A stretch of DNA of 64,000 nucleotides, taken from positions 113,630,183 to 113,694,182 of the forward strand of contig CM040428.1 of assembly GCA_022702705.1 (NCBI GenBank), read 5' to 3'. This document shows, one piece after another, positions 11,691 to 22,312 of this stretch; position 1 is the stretch's first letter; each line of letters begins with the position of its first letter. The position numbers and the translations under genes were made by a program. The notes under the pieces are model-generated. The model ran no database searches and was not told the origin of the DNA. It saw only the letters and a list, made by a program, of their open reading frames with translations. Source of the DNA: Papilionanthe hookeriana x Papilionanthe teres. Its lineage: Eukaryota; Streptophyta; Magnoliopsida; Asparagales; Orchidaceae.

Positions 11691-14049
11691 TTTTCTTTAA
11701 TTTAAGGGTTATATATATTTTTTATTTTTAATTTACTTAGTTTGGATTATCATTTTAATCTTAATTAAGAGTTAAATATTATTAAAATGATTAATTTAGG
11801 GATTTTTTTTATTAAAGAATTAATATCCTTTCAAATTACATCCCTATTTTTAATAATCCAAATTTTCATTAATCTTCCAAAATTTAAATTTGCCTAAATA
11901 ATTAAAGTTTCATTTTGGTTTATTAAAAGTGATTAATGGGTTCCTACCCTCTTAATTTCTTAAAGTTTCAATCATCCAAGGAAGATAAAATCAAATATTT
12001 TACCCTCCATTTTAATTAAACCTAAAATTTTAATAAAGGGGTTTAAATTCTTTAATTACCTTTATGCCCTTTTAGGCTTATTTATTTCATAACTCACTAA
12101 ATTGAGTCCAAATGAACTTAATATTTTTATGTCACTTCACTCATATGTCAATTAAGACATTAGAGGAGAAAATGTGATTTTTCTGAATTTAATTTATTTA
12201 TATAATTATTTTTAATGAAAAATAAGGGATTTCAAAGAAAATTCAACAACATGACGAAAGTAAGGTTTCTATCCTTAAGAAAATTATGGGATGTTCCTAA
12301 TTACTAGAGGACCACTTAGACCAATTTTGGTGATTTTTTGAATTATATTTTATTTATTATATTTATTTTGATTTCTGGAGTGTTAATTAATTATAAAATA
12401 AAATTGAAGTTGAAAAGTGGATTTTAAATTTTTGTTAAATCTCTTTGATCTCAAAGAACTCAGAGAAACAAATTTTATAATTTTTTGATTTTTCTTTGAT
12501 TTATTGGAATTAATTTAGTGAAAAGGTTGGAAAAAATATTTTTTAATATTAAAAATTGTTTCGAGCCTTTAAAATTCGATATCTTTACTTTGAGACTTGG
12601 GAAAAATATTTGGTTTATTCCTAAGTGATTAGGAGTCAAAATGTGACATTTTTATGATTTTTAATATTTTTATGATTTTTATTATTTTTTTATTATTTAA
12701 ACATCAAAAATATCATTAAAAATGAAAAATTTTAGAAAATTCCAATTTTAATTTTTGTAGACTCCTCTAATGTCAGAGAGCCCACAAAACCAATTTGGTG
12801 AATTTTTGAAATGTATTTTTGGAGTTATGAATTTTTAAAGTTTAATTTTGATCATGTGGCTTAATTAATTCATTTAGTGGGGTTAAACATTTCTAATTGA
12901 CTTCAAATTTTTATGCAAGGTTCTCTGTATCCTAAAGATCAATGGAGAATTAATTTCAAGTTATTTTAATGTGTGGTTAGCCCTAATTAATTAAGACTCA
13001 ATTTTAGGTATTTAGGCTAATTAGGGTTATTCTTAATGAATTAAGCCTAACCATAATTATCCTAGGGTCCTCCGATCCTAAGAAACTTCACCAAACCTTC
13101 CTAGAATTTTCTATGCAACATGTTAATTATTGGAATTAAAATACCAAAAATAGTGACATAAACTTGAAAAATACATAACTTTCCATAGAGATGGCCTTTG
13201 ACCTTGAAAAATTCAGGGAATGTCTCCAAGATCAGAGGCTTCAAAAGCCCTATGGTCTCATGCCATGGTGAATTGTCTATGCAAAGGGAAAATTAAAATA
13301 TTGAAATGAGTAAATGATTAATTAAAAAAAATACTCACAAAATAACTTGATTTCTTTTCCACATTATTCTCCGCTGTTCACTGAGCAAGAGGGTATTTTT
13401 AGTTTACCTTTATGATTTTCCTACACAAATATATGGATTTTCTAAGTTCTGGGTATTTAAATAAATAAAAAAATCCATATTTTTCTACTAATCCACGCGG
13501 TGCCGACTCATCCTCGGCACTCCAAAAGCCCCGGCGTCGCGCTCCCATTCGACGCCGCCATCTGACTCAGCGCTCCAGGGGCCCGTGGTTCATGTAACGT
13601 TCTTCGATCCGGCGCAATCTGGACCGTCCACTCGATACACGCTCGATCGGACGGCACCTGGTCATCGTCTACGACTGGTGTGCACCCGTGACCGTCCACA
13701 CTAAAACCCTAAGAACTCTCTCATTTCTCAACGGATTTTCGTGTTCTTATGCTCCATCGATTCATCTTGAAGAGGCGAACACATCCATACAGTTTACATG
13801 CTATGAATTTAAGTAAAACAAAATGGAGAATCACTGGAAGCTCGGGAGGAAGGAATGATCCATACCTTTGCTCTAAGAAGTGTAGCTTCAATCAGAGAGT
13901 TGTGTCACCTTCGATTGCACCCAAGGAAGCTCCAGATGAAGTCTCTGGCTTTGGGGAATTGTCTAGGTATGAAAGTGTCCACAGACGATTTCAAAGCTTG
14001 GAGGCTAGAGCAACTAGGTGGCCTGGAAAGGGGGCTTTCACTGGGGAAC

Positions 14050-16150
14050 TCCTTCTCTTGGTCCTGTGCAGGTGTGGGTGAGTTTAATTTGGATTTGGTG
14101 GAGGTTTGGGAGATGTCCTAGTTCTGGGCTAAGAATTGAGCTCCAAAATTGAGCTCAATCAATGGGGTTTAGGGCACGAGAATAGTGGGGATCAATTGCT
14201 CTAGGTGAGGAGAAGGTCCTGGAGCAATTTTGGCAGAGTTTTATTTAGGTCTGGTTCATCACCTTCTTTGGTCGATAGGGTGGTGGGTTTAAATGGACAT
14301 GGCTGGAGGGCCTCCCAAGGGAAGTTGATGCTTGGGATCAGCTGCTCTGGTCAAGGGAAGAACATCCATGGTGTCTAATTAGGTTGGGACAGCTCACCAA
14401 GGAAGAAATGAATTTTTGAACCAAATCGGTGCTCTCGGCCTGGTGTTTTTTAGAGACTGTGGTGGCTGGCTGGCCAGGGTCAAGTCACCCTCAAGGTCAA
14501 GGAGGTCAAGGCTGGGGTTTAGTGCAGTCAATTGGCCATGGACATGTGTAAAGGAGTTTGATTTAAATGGAATTGGAGAAGGCTCATTTTGGCTTGGCTT
14601 GGTTTGGTTCAACTCATGTATTTGGGCTAGGTTCACCCCCCCCCCCATGATCTGATTTGGGCTGAAGGGGATCAGTTGGGTCAGCTAGGAAGGGGTGGTG
14701 AAGTCCCCATCCAAGGTGATGTGGCTAATTTTAGTTTAGAGTGTAGCATGGATGAGGTTAAAAATGCTTAATGAAGGTTTAAGAAAGAGTCCCCTCTTCT
14801 TGCCATTAATGGCTTGGTGAGGTGTCAAAGCTCTCATGGCTTCATATGGCTTGTAAGTGGCTTCATTTGGCTTGCTCATGGCTTGGGAAAAGGTTAGCTT
14901 ATTTTCATAGGAATGGGTTTTGGGATTTTTGATGAGTTTAAGGGAAATTTGCATGAGGCTTGATTTAGATTTATTTGATGATTGATTTATAACTTATGGA
15001 TGATATCAATTAAAGGTATGATGAGAAGAAATTGTCATGTGGGCTTTGGAGCTAATTTTGGGCTTTTGGATTTGATGAAAATGGGCTTTTAGGATGGTTT
15101 AAGAAATTGGGCCTTTAGGTTTGGAAACAAATTGGTGGATGGAACTTTTGTCAAGTATTTGGCCAAACAAATGTTGGGTTTAGTTTAGGGATGTGTCATG
15201 AACATTTTAGAAAAGGTTTGGTGCCATTTAGAGTGGAATTGGATTTAATTTGGGCTTTTTTGATAAAGGGGCCAAAGTAGGTCAAATTGGGCTAACTTGG
15301 GCCAAGGTTGGGCTAAGGTTGGATTTGATGTAAAATTAATGTTGAGAAATGCTTATGGGAGTGTCACAAAGAGTTTTCGACTTTGGTTGGGTTTTGATTT
15401 TGGGATTAGGGCCAATTTGGGTTAGGTTTGGGTTTAGGCCAAAAATGGAGATTTTTGTTTTGGGTTAGGTTTGGGTGGAGTTTAGGTTCAAATTTGGGGT
15501 AAATCTTGTTAGTGTTTTGCTTGTAGGGATCCTAGGAAGGTTTTAGAGAAGATTTGGGGTTAATTGGAGTTGAATTGGGTTGGTTTGGGCTAAGTTTAGG
15601 TCATGGGTCAAAATTGGGCTTTAGGCTTCAAATTGGAATTGGATCCAAATGTCAATGAAATTAGGCTTGTATTTCATCTAAATTGATATTGGGGATATTA
15701 AATTAAATTTTAGAATTGAATTGGATCAAAATTGAGGTCAATTGGGTTGATTTGGTTTGACATTGGGTTCATTTGGGTTAAGAATGGGTCAAATTGGGGG
15801 TTTTGGTAAAAATGGGTTAAATTAACAAAATTGGCTTATGGTGTAGTTGCACAAAATAAAATTGGGAATATTTGAGATTTTTTGGAATTTTCTGGGAATT
15901 TTTGGAATTTATGGATTTTTTGGTTAAGAAGGGCATTTTGGGTATTTAGAGGGTATTGTGGGGTATTTTTGGAAATTTTTGGTATATTTGGCTAAGGATG
16001 AATAATTTGAATGGTGGGAAATCTTTAGGACTGATTTTGATGAATTTTGGGTAATTTAGGCAATTTTGCAAATTTTGGACAATTTCAAGGGTATTTGGTA
16101 GGTTTGGTGGGTTTAGGGCCCCGGGGGTCAAAAATTGAAATTTTGGGAAA
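14050..16150. repeat. Strand-asymmetric TTTGGG-rich segment of the solo LTR
   Basis: The plus strand is crowded with TTGGG, TTTGGGTTA and GGGCTAA-like words and has very few C bases. The LTR sense strand is therefore C and A rich. The D LTR has the same property at about 44580-46400. No ORF is conserved between the copies. Confidence 0.7.
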
Positions 16151-16664
16151 ATGAAGATTGATTAAGTGTGAGTGAAATGAAATCATTTTGGTTGAGCCAT
16201 GAATCCATATTAAGCTCACAAAATCCATGAGAGGACTCATTTTAGACATTCATTATGTTGTTCCTAACCCTCTTAGCCAGGAGCCTAGGGGTTGAGGTCC
16301 ATCCATATGAATTGCCTACATGAGTCGGGAAGTCAAATTGGCTAAAGGTAGTTTTAGGGTTTGGAATGTGTGTGTGTGGGAGTGTGGTGTGTGCAAACTT
16401 TCCCTCACCAGACCAGGCCACCCAGGGTAATCCTAAGGCCAAAGAGTCCTATAGGAAACTCATCCTTTAAACCTTCACATTTGACTTTAACCCTCCAAGT
16501 GGCTTGGGTCAAACTTGTGGGGTTTGAAGGGAGCCAAGAAGTGTTTTGAATTTCTAAGTGACGGGTTCCATCTCTAGTCCTCTAGGATAGTCAAAGGGAA
16601 AGCCTAAAGCTAGATCCTAAGTACTAAGGAGAGAGATTATACCTCATCAAAAATGAGGTCAACA

Positions 16665-16669
16665 ATTGC
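16665..16669. repeat. Target duplication of the solo LTR, right copy (ATTGC)
   Basis: Right partner of ATCGT at 9285-9289. The sequence after it resumes the A polyprotein with codons equivalent to the KSMKYP segment; the element B counterpart is KTMKYP. Confidence 0.65.
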
Positions 16670-17085
16670 AAAATCAATGAAATATCCTACTATAGAAAAA
16701 GATGATGAATGTTTTTGAATGGAAATTATTGAACATATACAAAATGAACATTTTGAAGAATAATTTGAAGAAAAACTCGAAATAGAAAATACTGAATTAA
16801 TTGAAGAAACAAACAATGAAGAATTAGATTATATACAGGAAAAATTTGAATTGTTGGATAATACAGAAATTGCTGAAAATAATATAGTTCCATCAATTAT
16901 TAAATCTCCTGAACTAGAATTAAAAATCTTACCTACTCATTTGAAGTATGCTTATTTAGGTAACTCTTCAACTTTACCAGTTATTATATCAGCAGAATTA
17001 AATGAATCACAAGAGCAAAAACTTTTGGACACATTAAAAAAAATATAAGAAAACTTTTGACTGGACTTTAGCAGATATTAAAGGA
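16670..17085 (+). pseudogene. Element A protease-RT linker
   Basis: This continues the A polyprotein after the solo LTR. It starts with a segment matching MKYPTERKNDDCFWMDEI of element B, then an acidic, Glu/Asn-rich linker. The 16851-17048 piece holds a LKYAYLGNSSTLPVIIS segment that corresponds to LKSIYLGNSSTPPVFIS in B. In-frame stops and a frameshift break it. The linker leads directly into RT. Confidence 0.75.
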
Positions 17086-18435
17086 ATTAGTCCTTCAACT
17101 TGTATGCACATAATTATTGTAGATACCGAACACAAACCAAGAGTTGATCCCCAAAGGAGATTAAATCCGATTATGAAAGAGATAGTCAATAAAGAAATAT
17201 TAAAATGGTTACATAATGGTATTATATATCCTATTTCTGACAGTGTTTGGGTAAGCCCAATTCGCTGTGTTCCTAAGAAAGGAGGAGTGACTGTTGAAGC
17301 TAATGAAAATAATGATTTAATACCTATAAGACAAGTTACTGGATGGCATATATGTATTGACTATAGAAAATTATATGCAGCCACCAGAAAAGATCACTTC
17401 CCTTTACCATTTCTAGACCAAATGTTGGATAAACTAGCCGGACATAAATATTTTTGTTTTTTAGATGGATATACCGGTTATCATCAAATTTCGGTTGCTC
17501 CTGAGGATCAATAGAAAACTACATTTACCAGTCCTTATGGAACATTCGCTTTTCGAAGAATGCCTTTTGGATTATGTAATGCACCTGCAACATTCCATCG
17601 ATGTATGATGTCTATATTTAGCAAATTAATTAATGATGGAATGGAAGTATTTATGGATGATTTCTCTGTATTTGGAACATCATTTGACGTATGCTTCAGT
17701 CACCTTGAAAAAGTCTTAGAAGTATGCGAGAAAACTAACTTAGTTCTAAATTGGGAGAAATGTCAATTTATGGTTGCAGGAGGAATTGTATTAGGGCATA
17801 AAATTTCGGAAAATGGCATGGAAGTAGATCCTGCAAAAATTTAAGTTATAGCTAAATTACCAACTCCTACTACAGTGAGAGGGGTAAGAAGTTTTCTTGG
17901 ACATGCCGAGTTTTACGTACGCTACATAAAAGATTTTTCAAAAATTACTAAACCTCTATGCCAACTTTTAGAAAAGGACAAGAAATTTGAATTCACAATA
18001 GAATGCTTAAATGCTTTTGAATTAATAAAAGATAAATTAATCACAGAACCTATAATAGTTTCTCCTGATTTCGAGAAATCATTTGAACTTATGTGTGATG
18101 CTAGTGATTATGCTATAGGAGCTGTTCTTGGACAAAGATATGATAAATTTTTTAAAGTCATATACTATGCTAGGAAAACTCTCAATAATGTTGAAATCAA
18201 CTACACAGTTACGGAAAGAGAATTATTAGCAATTGTTTATGCTTTTGATAAATTTAGATCTAACCTAATTGGAACTAAATGTATTATGCATACTGATCAC
18301 TCTGCTATTAAATATTTAAAATAAAAGAAGGATACCAAACCAAGATTAATCAGATGGATATTATTGATGCAAGAATTTGATTTTGAAATCATTAAAAAAA
18401 ATGGAACTGATAATCAAATTGCAGATCATTTATAA
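17086..18435 (+). pseudogene. Element A reverse transcriptase and RNase H
   Basis: This codes for the RT and RNase H that copy the element RNA into DNA. Pieces are 17104-17514, 17560-17844 and 17875-18324, separated by single in-frame stops. Visible RT motifs are VSPIRCVPKKGG, CIDYRKL, the FLDGYTGYHQI box, RMPFGLCNAPATF and the catalytic VFMDDFSVFG. The RNase H part shows LMCDASDYAIGAVLGQ, TVTERELLAIVYAFDKF and HTDHSAIKYL. Motif wording and order match the Athila branch of Ty3/Gypsy. Stops such as CAATAG at about 17512 look like C-to-T decay. It is non-functional as it stands. Confidence 0.93.
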
Positions 18436-18519
18436 AGACTAGAATACAATGAACTATCTGACACTGATAATGAAATTACAGACCATTTTTCTGATGAAAA
18501 ACTTTATAATATAAATGAA

Positions 18520-19820
18520 TGAAAAATACATTGGTATGCTAATATAGTAAATTATATTGTAAGTGATATTTTACCACCCATGCTAACTTTACAACAATAG
18601 AAAAAAATCATTCATGATGCTAAAACATATTTTTGGGATGAACCAAATTTATATAAGCAATGTAAGGATTTAATAATTAGAAAATGTGTGCCTTATGAAG
18701 AAACTGAACAAATCATTCAAAAATGCCACGATTCTGAATTTTAAGGACATTTTGGAACAGATAAACTGCTTATAAAATTTTACAATCCAGATTTTATTGG
18801 CCTACTCTTTTTAGAGATGTTTATAGATATATCAAAACTTGCGATAAATGCCAATGAGTAGGTAATATATCTAGAAGAAATGAAATGCCTCGAAATTTTA
18901 TATTAGAAGTTGAAATTTTTTATGTTTGGGGATTAGATTTCATAGGACCATTTATACCTTCATTTGAAAACTCATATATATTAGTTGCTGTTGATTATGA
19001 TTCTAAATGGATTGAAGCACAAGCCTTACCTCGATGTGATGCTAAGAGTGTTTCAAAATTTTTGATGAAAAATATTTTTACAAGATACTGAATGCCGAGA
19101 GTGATTATCACTGACGGAGGATCCCACTTTAGGAACAAATATATTCACAAATTAGTAGAAAAATTCAACATTATTCATAAAATTTCAATCGCTTATCATC
19201 CACGAAACCAGTGGATTAGGCTGAAGTTTCTAATCGAGAAATTAAACAAATTTTAGAAAAACTCGTAAACCCTAATCGATTAGATTGGTCTACAAGACTA
19301 GACACTCGCATTATGGGCATACGGAATCGTTTATAAAACTCCGATTGGAATGACTCCTTACAGACTTATTTATGGAAAAACTTGTCACTTACCAGTTGAA
19401 TTAGAGCACAAAGCATATTGGACGATTAAAGAATTTAATTATAATTTAAGAGAAGCTGGTAAGAAGAGATTATTACAGATGAATGAATTAGAATAATTAA
19501 GAAATGAATCTTACAATAACGATAAAATCTATAAAAAGAAAATGAAATTATGGCATGATCGAAAGATTAAACAGAAAAATTTTGAGCCAGGACAAGAAGT
19601 TTTGCTCTATAATACTAGATTAAAATTATTTCCTGGGAAATTGAAATCTCGATGGTTAGGACCTTTCACTATAAATGAAATATTTACTTACGGAACTATA
19701 GAAATTGAAGATCCAAAGACTGGACACAAATTTAAAGTAAATGAATATAGATTAAAACCATATTTTGATGGAAGAAGATCCAATTTTGAAGAGGTTTTAA
19801 TGTTTAGTCAACCTGATTAA
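18520..19820 (+). pseudogene. Element A integrase
   Basis: This is the integrase that inserts the DNA copy. The core is visible in 18885-19091 (VWGLDFIGPF, first catalytic Asp; later DYDSKWIEAQAL), then a frameshift. Next come the second Asp in ITDGGSHF and the glutamate region in a shifted frame near 19225. The C-terminal part, 19542-19820, contains MKLWHDRKI, FEPGQEVLLYNTRLKLFPGKL and SRWLGPF, which match the GPY/F-type C-terminus of Gypsy integrases. The frame ends at the TAA at 19818. Multiple stops and shifts make it a pseudogene. Confidence 0.9.
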
Positions 19821-19831
19821 CAACCAGAATA

Positions 19832-19880
19832 AGTCGGGCTAACGACGTTAAACTAAGCGCTTTATGGGAGGCAACCCATA
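19832..19880 (+). other. Post-pol conserved box (GGGAGGCAACCC)
   Basis: Directly after the pol stop lies GTCGGGCTAACGACGTTAAA, followed by AAGCGCTTTATGGGAGGCAACCC. On the minus strand the same box lies at about 3287-3340 in C and 35540-35590 in B, where it is read as the polyprotein tail RANDVKPSALWEATH. A very similar box is common after pol in plant Athila-type elements. Its role is not known to me. Confidence 0.6.
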
Positions 19881-20040
19881 GTAGTCTTAAATTATAGTTT
19901 ATTTACTTGATTTATTGATAATTATAGTATAAATGAATTCTACTACTTATATTTTATCTTTATAATCATCACAATGTTAAGAGTAACAAAGAAATTAAAA
20001 ATTTTGGGAACAAAAGCGAAATTGGGCAAATTTACCCTAG

Positions 20041-20148
20041 CTCGCCGACGGCGAGATCGACGCCGCCGACGGCAAGATTGACGCGCCTTAATTCAGTTTA
20101 AAATTATAACTATCCCACTGACGGCGATATCATTACTGCCGACGGCGA
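20041..20148 (+). repeat. GCCGACGGCGAG repeat cluster, module 1
   Basis: Several copies of CGCCGACGGCGAGAT and variants stand out in AT-rich DNA. Each unit is partly palindromic (CGCCG.CGGCG). The same units occur in the A LTRs (5707-5840, 24987-25165) and at 21825-21957. Confidence 0.8.
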
Positions 20149-20214
20149 GACTGGTACAAGAGCAATTTTAGGGAGTTATTTTGGCAGTTTCTGGCGATTC
20201 AAAGTGTTTTTCTC

Positions 20215-20222
20215 TATATAAG
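20215..20222 (+). promoter_or_regulatory. TATA box candidate before accessory ORF 1
   Basis: TATATAAG lies 72 bases before the ATG at 20294 and about 70 bases after the GC-rich cluster. The order repeat cluster, TATA box, ORF matches the A LTR and the module before the second accessory ORF. Confidence 0.45.
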
Positions 20223-20293
20223 ATGCCTAGAACTCGAAATCTTCACTTTCTACTTCTTAGAAACGAATAAAAACTTCACCAAAACAAGAAATT

Positions 20294-21423
20294 ATGGCAT
20301 CCAATCCACTTAAAATCACAAAATCCCAAGTGTTCAATAGGAGAAAGTTTGTCAGTTATGAGGCACAACGGATATTCAACAAGGTTATAACGAAAAAATG
20401 ATTGATTAAAGAAAGAGGATTCGTTAATAGAGGAGCGGAGAATTCAACAACATCTATTGAGGAGATGATTATTTGACGACGTTGGGAGGTATTATGATAT
20501 ACAACTTCTGTGGTAGTTATCCCTGTAGTTCTACTCCAATCTTCATGGAATCAACAATGGAAGCGTATTTGTACGAGGCAAATGGGTAACTTTCACTCCT
20601 TCAAGAATTAATGAGTTGTATTCAATTGAGAATACACCTGTTTGTCATTATTCAAATTTTGTCTCTACAAGATATAATATGAATGAGATTTACTGATATT
20701 TAGCTGATGAACCAGAAGATTGGGAAATGCGAGAAGACGGGTATGTTAGTTTTTCTGCATCACTTCTTAACCCCGTCTCTAAGCACTGGCACTTCTTTAT
20801 TTCCTCAAAATTATTACCCACTATGAGGGTAAATAAAGTCTCTAAGGAATGTGCGATTTTAAATTATTGTACTCAAACTGGATTACCCATCGACGTTGGA
20901 ACTATTATTGTGAAGTATGCCTTAAGCCTAATTGTGCATGGATCTGTTCACGGGCTCGGACATCCTTCAACAATTTTTGCATCATGTAGTCAATACCAAG
21001 TTTCCTACGAAGCTTGGGAAAAAGTATTATTGCCTTGGAAACCATTAGATCCGACTGATATGTTTCCTACTTTGGATAACGATAATGAGACAGCCATTAT
21101 TACGGACCAAGCATCTCAAAACAATCCTTCAATCAAGCCCTTGATCGATAGTAACGAACATGATCTTACGGAAACTTAAAGGATTGGAGAATGAAATAAA
21201 AAATGTGATGAATTTCATTGACAATATCTCTGATTTATTTGATCACATTGACTGGAGATGGAAAGAGCACTTTGATCATTCAGGACATCTGGAAGCTAGT
21301 TTTATACGACTTTTCAGAAGGAAGGGATGGATTGAAGAAGATTCTACTGAAGAATTCCCTTTCAGGCCTTTCTATAATTGTTTGTGCATTTACGTTCTAT
21401 CGGAAATATCAGAGAAGAATTAA
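20294..21423 (+). pseudogene. Accessory ORF 1 of element A (plant transposon-protein domain)
   Basis: A broken gene in the position where Athila elements carry an extra or envelope-like gene. It starts ATGGCATCC. Its early frame has stops, and the longest open piece is 20727-21179. Hallmarks are VFVRGKWVTF followed by INELY at about 20563-20615, then KHWHFFISSKLLPT and GHPSTIFASC. These resemble the plant-specific 'putative plant transposon protein' domain (Transposase_32, recalled from memory). The same domain order occurs in accessory ORF 2. A possible coiled-coil tail lies at 21160-21290. An alternative frame near 21360-21430 has a hydrophobic stretch followed by RKYQRR, so a membrane segment is possible but unproven. 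No function is established. Confidence 0.65.
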
Positions 21424-21824
21424 GTTCAGAACTTGATGAGTAGAAGATATTCATTCGTACTTATTTGTGTGTGATTGCTTGAATTTAGTTTTTATTTGCA
21501 CTTTATATAGTTAATCTCAGTCTAGATATGATTGTGTGTTATTTGTTTAGTCTCAGCGTTTTGAGTATTGTAGTGTGGATTGCGACGCTGAATTGTGTGT
21601 GTGTTACGATTTTTCAAAGCAATTTGTTAATAATGTAGTGTGTGTGAAATTCGAAAACACTTGGATTTCATATATAAAGTTATGATATTTTGGGTTGTGT
21701 GAAGTTATGTGTTAATATAATATCTAATCACGATGAAATGTATTTAATAAGATTGATTGGACATTATTGAGGCTTAAAATAAATTAAAAACATTATAAAT
21801 ATTAAAAACTTTAAATTTTTGAAA
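21424..21824 (+). other. Spacer between accessory ORF 1 and module 2
   Basis: AT-rich, with many GTGTG and TTGTGTG words, and no supported ORF. It may be the 3' untranslated part of accessory ORF 1. Confidence 0.5.
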
Positions 21825-21957
21825 ACCTCGCCGACAGCGAGATCGATCCCGCCGACGGCAAGATTTTCTCTAAACTTTTGACCTCTTTGAATTAATTAGC
21901 TCACCGACGGCGAGAAATTTCTCGCCGACTGCGAGAAATTTCTCGTCGACAGCGAGA
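21825..21957 (+). repeat. GCCGACGGCGAG repeat cluster, module 2
   Basis: About five copies of CGCCGACGGCGAGA-type units, including three in close succession joined by AATTTCTCG. They resemble module 1 and the LTR clusters. Confidence 0.8.
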
Positions 21958-22120
21958 TTCCATAAAACACTATATTTTGACCGGTCAACCGTCACTATTC
22001 ATCATCCCCTTCCTCAAAACTTCAAAAAACCGACCTAGGGCTTGATAGATCATAGATTTGGAGCAATTTCAACACATTTTGACACTGGATTTTGTCTTCC
22101 CTTGGTAAGAGCTTCCCTCC

Positions 22121-22129
22121 TATATAAAT
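22121..22129 (+). promoter_or_regulatory. TATA box candidate before accessory ORF 2
   Basis: TATATAAAT follows the GC-rich cluster by about 165 bases and precedes the ATG at 22313 by about 185 bases. It could drive a separate transcript for accessory ORF 2. Confidence 0.45.
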
Positions 22130-22312
22130 TTTTTTATTTTCACCATGAATTTCTTCCACATTGAGGAAATTTAGAAAAATTTAAAATGTGGAGAAAAGAT
22201 TTGGAAGAAGTTCATGGAAATTAATTTAGAGTGATTTTAGTTATCATTAGAAGCCATTTTAGTAATATTTTAGAGATTAGTTGAGATTTTGTAAATTTGA
22301 TAGATCGAAAAA

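Larger units (their letters stand above)
9290..16664 (-). mobile_element. Solo LTR of a Tat/Ogre-like element inside A
   Basis: This 7,375-base block interrupts A between protease and RT. It starts TGTCGAC and ends GTCAACA. Along its length it matches the D LTR (30861-31482 plus 40770-46849), for example at 9530-9760 against 31070-31310 and 13360-13400 against 43890-43935. In D the same sequence adjoins a primer-binding site, which shows that it is an LTR. No second copy of its ends, no primer site and no gag-pol are present here, so a solo LTR formed by recombination between two LTRs is the simplest reading. Orientation is inferred from D. ORFs within it (for example 13749-14081) are not conserved in frame in the D copy and are not annotated. 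Confidence 0.75.

Noticed and set aside
13749..14121. Open frames in the middle of the solo LTR
   Set aside because: The matching DNA at about 44315-44550 in the D LTR is open in a different frame with shifts and stops, so the similarity is at DNA level only.
14394..14655. Overlapping ORFs on both strands in the G-rich segment
   Set aside because: C-poor strand bias removes stop codons on one strand. No motif and no counterpart in the D LTR.
14050..16150. Interstitial telomere array
   Set aside because: Words resemble TTTAGGG but there is no regular tandem array, only G/T-rich drift.
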